Shown piece after piece: positions 4,653 to 5,355 of a DNA stretch of 5,355 nucleotides. This DNA comes from Altererythrobacter sp. Its GTDB lineage: Bacteria > Pseudomonadota > Alphaproteobacteria > Sphingomonadales > Sphingomonadaceae. The position numbers were made by a program, and so were the translations under genes. A model generated the notes under the pieces. That model made no database searches, was not told the origin of the DNA, and was given only the letters and a program-made list of their open reading frames with translations. The stretch spans positions 1 through 5,355 of the forward strand of contig JAGXGU010000085.1 in assembly GCA_024636575.1 (NCBI GenBank), read 5' to 3'. How positions within the stretch are numbered: the first letter of the stretch is position 1; every line of letters begins with the position of its first letter.

Positions 4653-5355
4653 ACCGCCTTCCCCTGAGATTTCCATGCGGAAACAGCAATCTGTCCGGGA
4701 CACTTGATACGGCGGGCGGTGCAACCGGCCTGCTGATCGTCAGCGGCGGCAGCGAAATCCGTTCGGGCGCATTTTCCGGGCATGCCGCGCTGGCCGCGCG
4801 CCTTGCCAAGGCCGGATTTCCGGTGTTCCGGTTCGACCGGCGAGGCATTGGCGACAGCGACGGGGAGGACCGCGGCTTCCGCGCCAGCCAGAGCGATATC
4901 GCCGCGGCGCTATCAGTCTTTCGCGCGATGGCCCCGCAAGTCGATCGGGTGATCGGCTTCGGCAATTGCGATGCCGCCAGCGCGCTGATGCTGGGCAGCG
5001 GGGGCGGCTGCGACGGCCTGGTCCTGTCCAATCCGTGGGTGATCGAAGAGGATACGCCGGACGCTATGCCGCCGCCCGCCGCGATCCGTTCGCGCTATAC
5101 CGAAAAGCTGCGCAATCCGAAGGAACTGGCACGGTTGTTTACCGGAGCAGTGGACTTGCGCAAACTCTCGCGCGGGCTGCGGGGCGCACTGAAACCGCAA
5201 CCCGCGCCCACTTCGCTGGCTCAGAAAATGGCGGCGGGCCTTGCTAGTTTCGAGGGGCCGGTAAGGATACTCATCGCCGCGGGGGACCGGACTGCGCAAA
5301 TATTCGAAAGCGCCTGGGATCCCGCCGACAGCCGGATCGAACGCTGCGAGAATGC
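4649..5355 (+). CDS. Exosortase A system-associated hydrolase 1 (alpha/beta-hydrolase fold, Cys nucleophile; cut by window edge)
   Basis: This alpha/beta-hydrolase-fold protein is of the 'hydrolase 1' type (TIGR03100-like). The window holds 235 residues and the frame runs off the right edge; the family is usually about 260-290 residues. Visible features in order are LLIVSGGSEIRSGAF (28-42), the first strand and oxyanion loop; PVFRFDRRGIGDSDGE (58-73), typical of this superfamily; the nucleophile elbow GFGNCDAAS (103-111), with Cys107 where hydrolases normally carry Ser; LVLSNPWV (124-131); and VRILIAAGDRTAQ (205-217), whose Asp212 fits the catalytic acid. The catalytic His would lie past the window end. 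A Cys in the elbow suggests thioesterase, acyltransfer or dienelactone-hydrolase-like chemistry, which could act on an acyl chain carried by the upstream carrier protein (inference). No signal peptide is seen, so it is probably cytoplasmic. Confidence 0.9.
   Translation, partial: MNRLPLRFPCGNSNLSGTLDTAGGATGLLIVSGGSEIRSGAFSGHAALAARLAKAGFPVFRFDRRGIGDSDGEDRGFRASQSDIAAALSVFRAMAPQVDRVIGFGNCDAASALMLGSGGGCDGLVLSNPWVIEEDTPDAMPPPAAIRSRYTEKLRNPKELARLFTGAVDLRKLSRGLRGALKPQPAPTSLAQKMAAGLASFEGPVRILIAAGDRTAQIFESAWDPADSRIERCEN

Noticed and set aside
3891..4724. 277-codon minus-strand open frame opposite hydrolase 2
   Set aside because: It lacks any domain pattern and crosses three genes of the opposite strand, including two stop/start junctions. 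It is best explained as a shadow of GC-rich codons.

Overview
This window is about 5.4 kb of high-GC DNA, almost entirely coding. By its protein families it looks like an alphaproteobacterium of the Sphingomonadales (Erythrobacter/Sphingomonas type). The taxon is inferred from GC content and the family set, not proved. All six genes fit a conserved satellite cluster known from genomes with the type 1 exosortase (XrtA/EpsH)/PEP-CTERM and exopolysaccharide system. No exosortase, PEP-CTERM substrate or polysaccharide gene lies in the window, so the link to that system rests on recognising the families.

Layout. The left arm reads on the minus strand: an AMP-forming acyl/aminoacyl ligase (2528 to 996), then a fold-type III PLP-dependent decarboxylase (999 to the left edge, C-terminus missing). 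The two are joined by a 4-base ATGA overlap. The right arm reads on the plus strand: a GNAT/FemAB-like acyltransferase (TTG start, 2556-3554), an acyl carrier protein (3607-3963), 'hydrolase 2' (3960-4652) and 'hydrolase 1' (4649 to the right edge, C-terminus missing). Both hydrolases have the alpha/beta-hydrolase fold. The last three right-arm genes are chained by 4-base stop/start overlaps. The arms diverge from a gap of only 27 bases (2529-2555), which holds a ribosome binding site for each arm, so any promoter must lie partly inside coding sequence.

How the genes may work together (inference). The ligase would adenylate a carboxylic or amino acid and load it onto the carrier protein's phosphopantetheine arm at Ser65. 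The decarboxylase would make an amine, either from a free amino acid or from one tethered to the carrier; butirosin BtrK acting on BtrI-bound glutamate is a known precedent for the tethered case. The GNAT protein could transfer the carrier-bound acyl group to an amine or sugar. The two hydrolase-like proteins could edit, release or transfer it. One has Cys at the nucleophile elbow and the other has Arg. To my knowledge the product of this cluster has not been established, which makes it the best candidate here for an undescribed system.

No tRNA, rRNA, CRISPR array, insertion sequence, terminator or obvious repeat was seen. No stretch over 300 bases lacks a gene.
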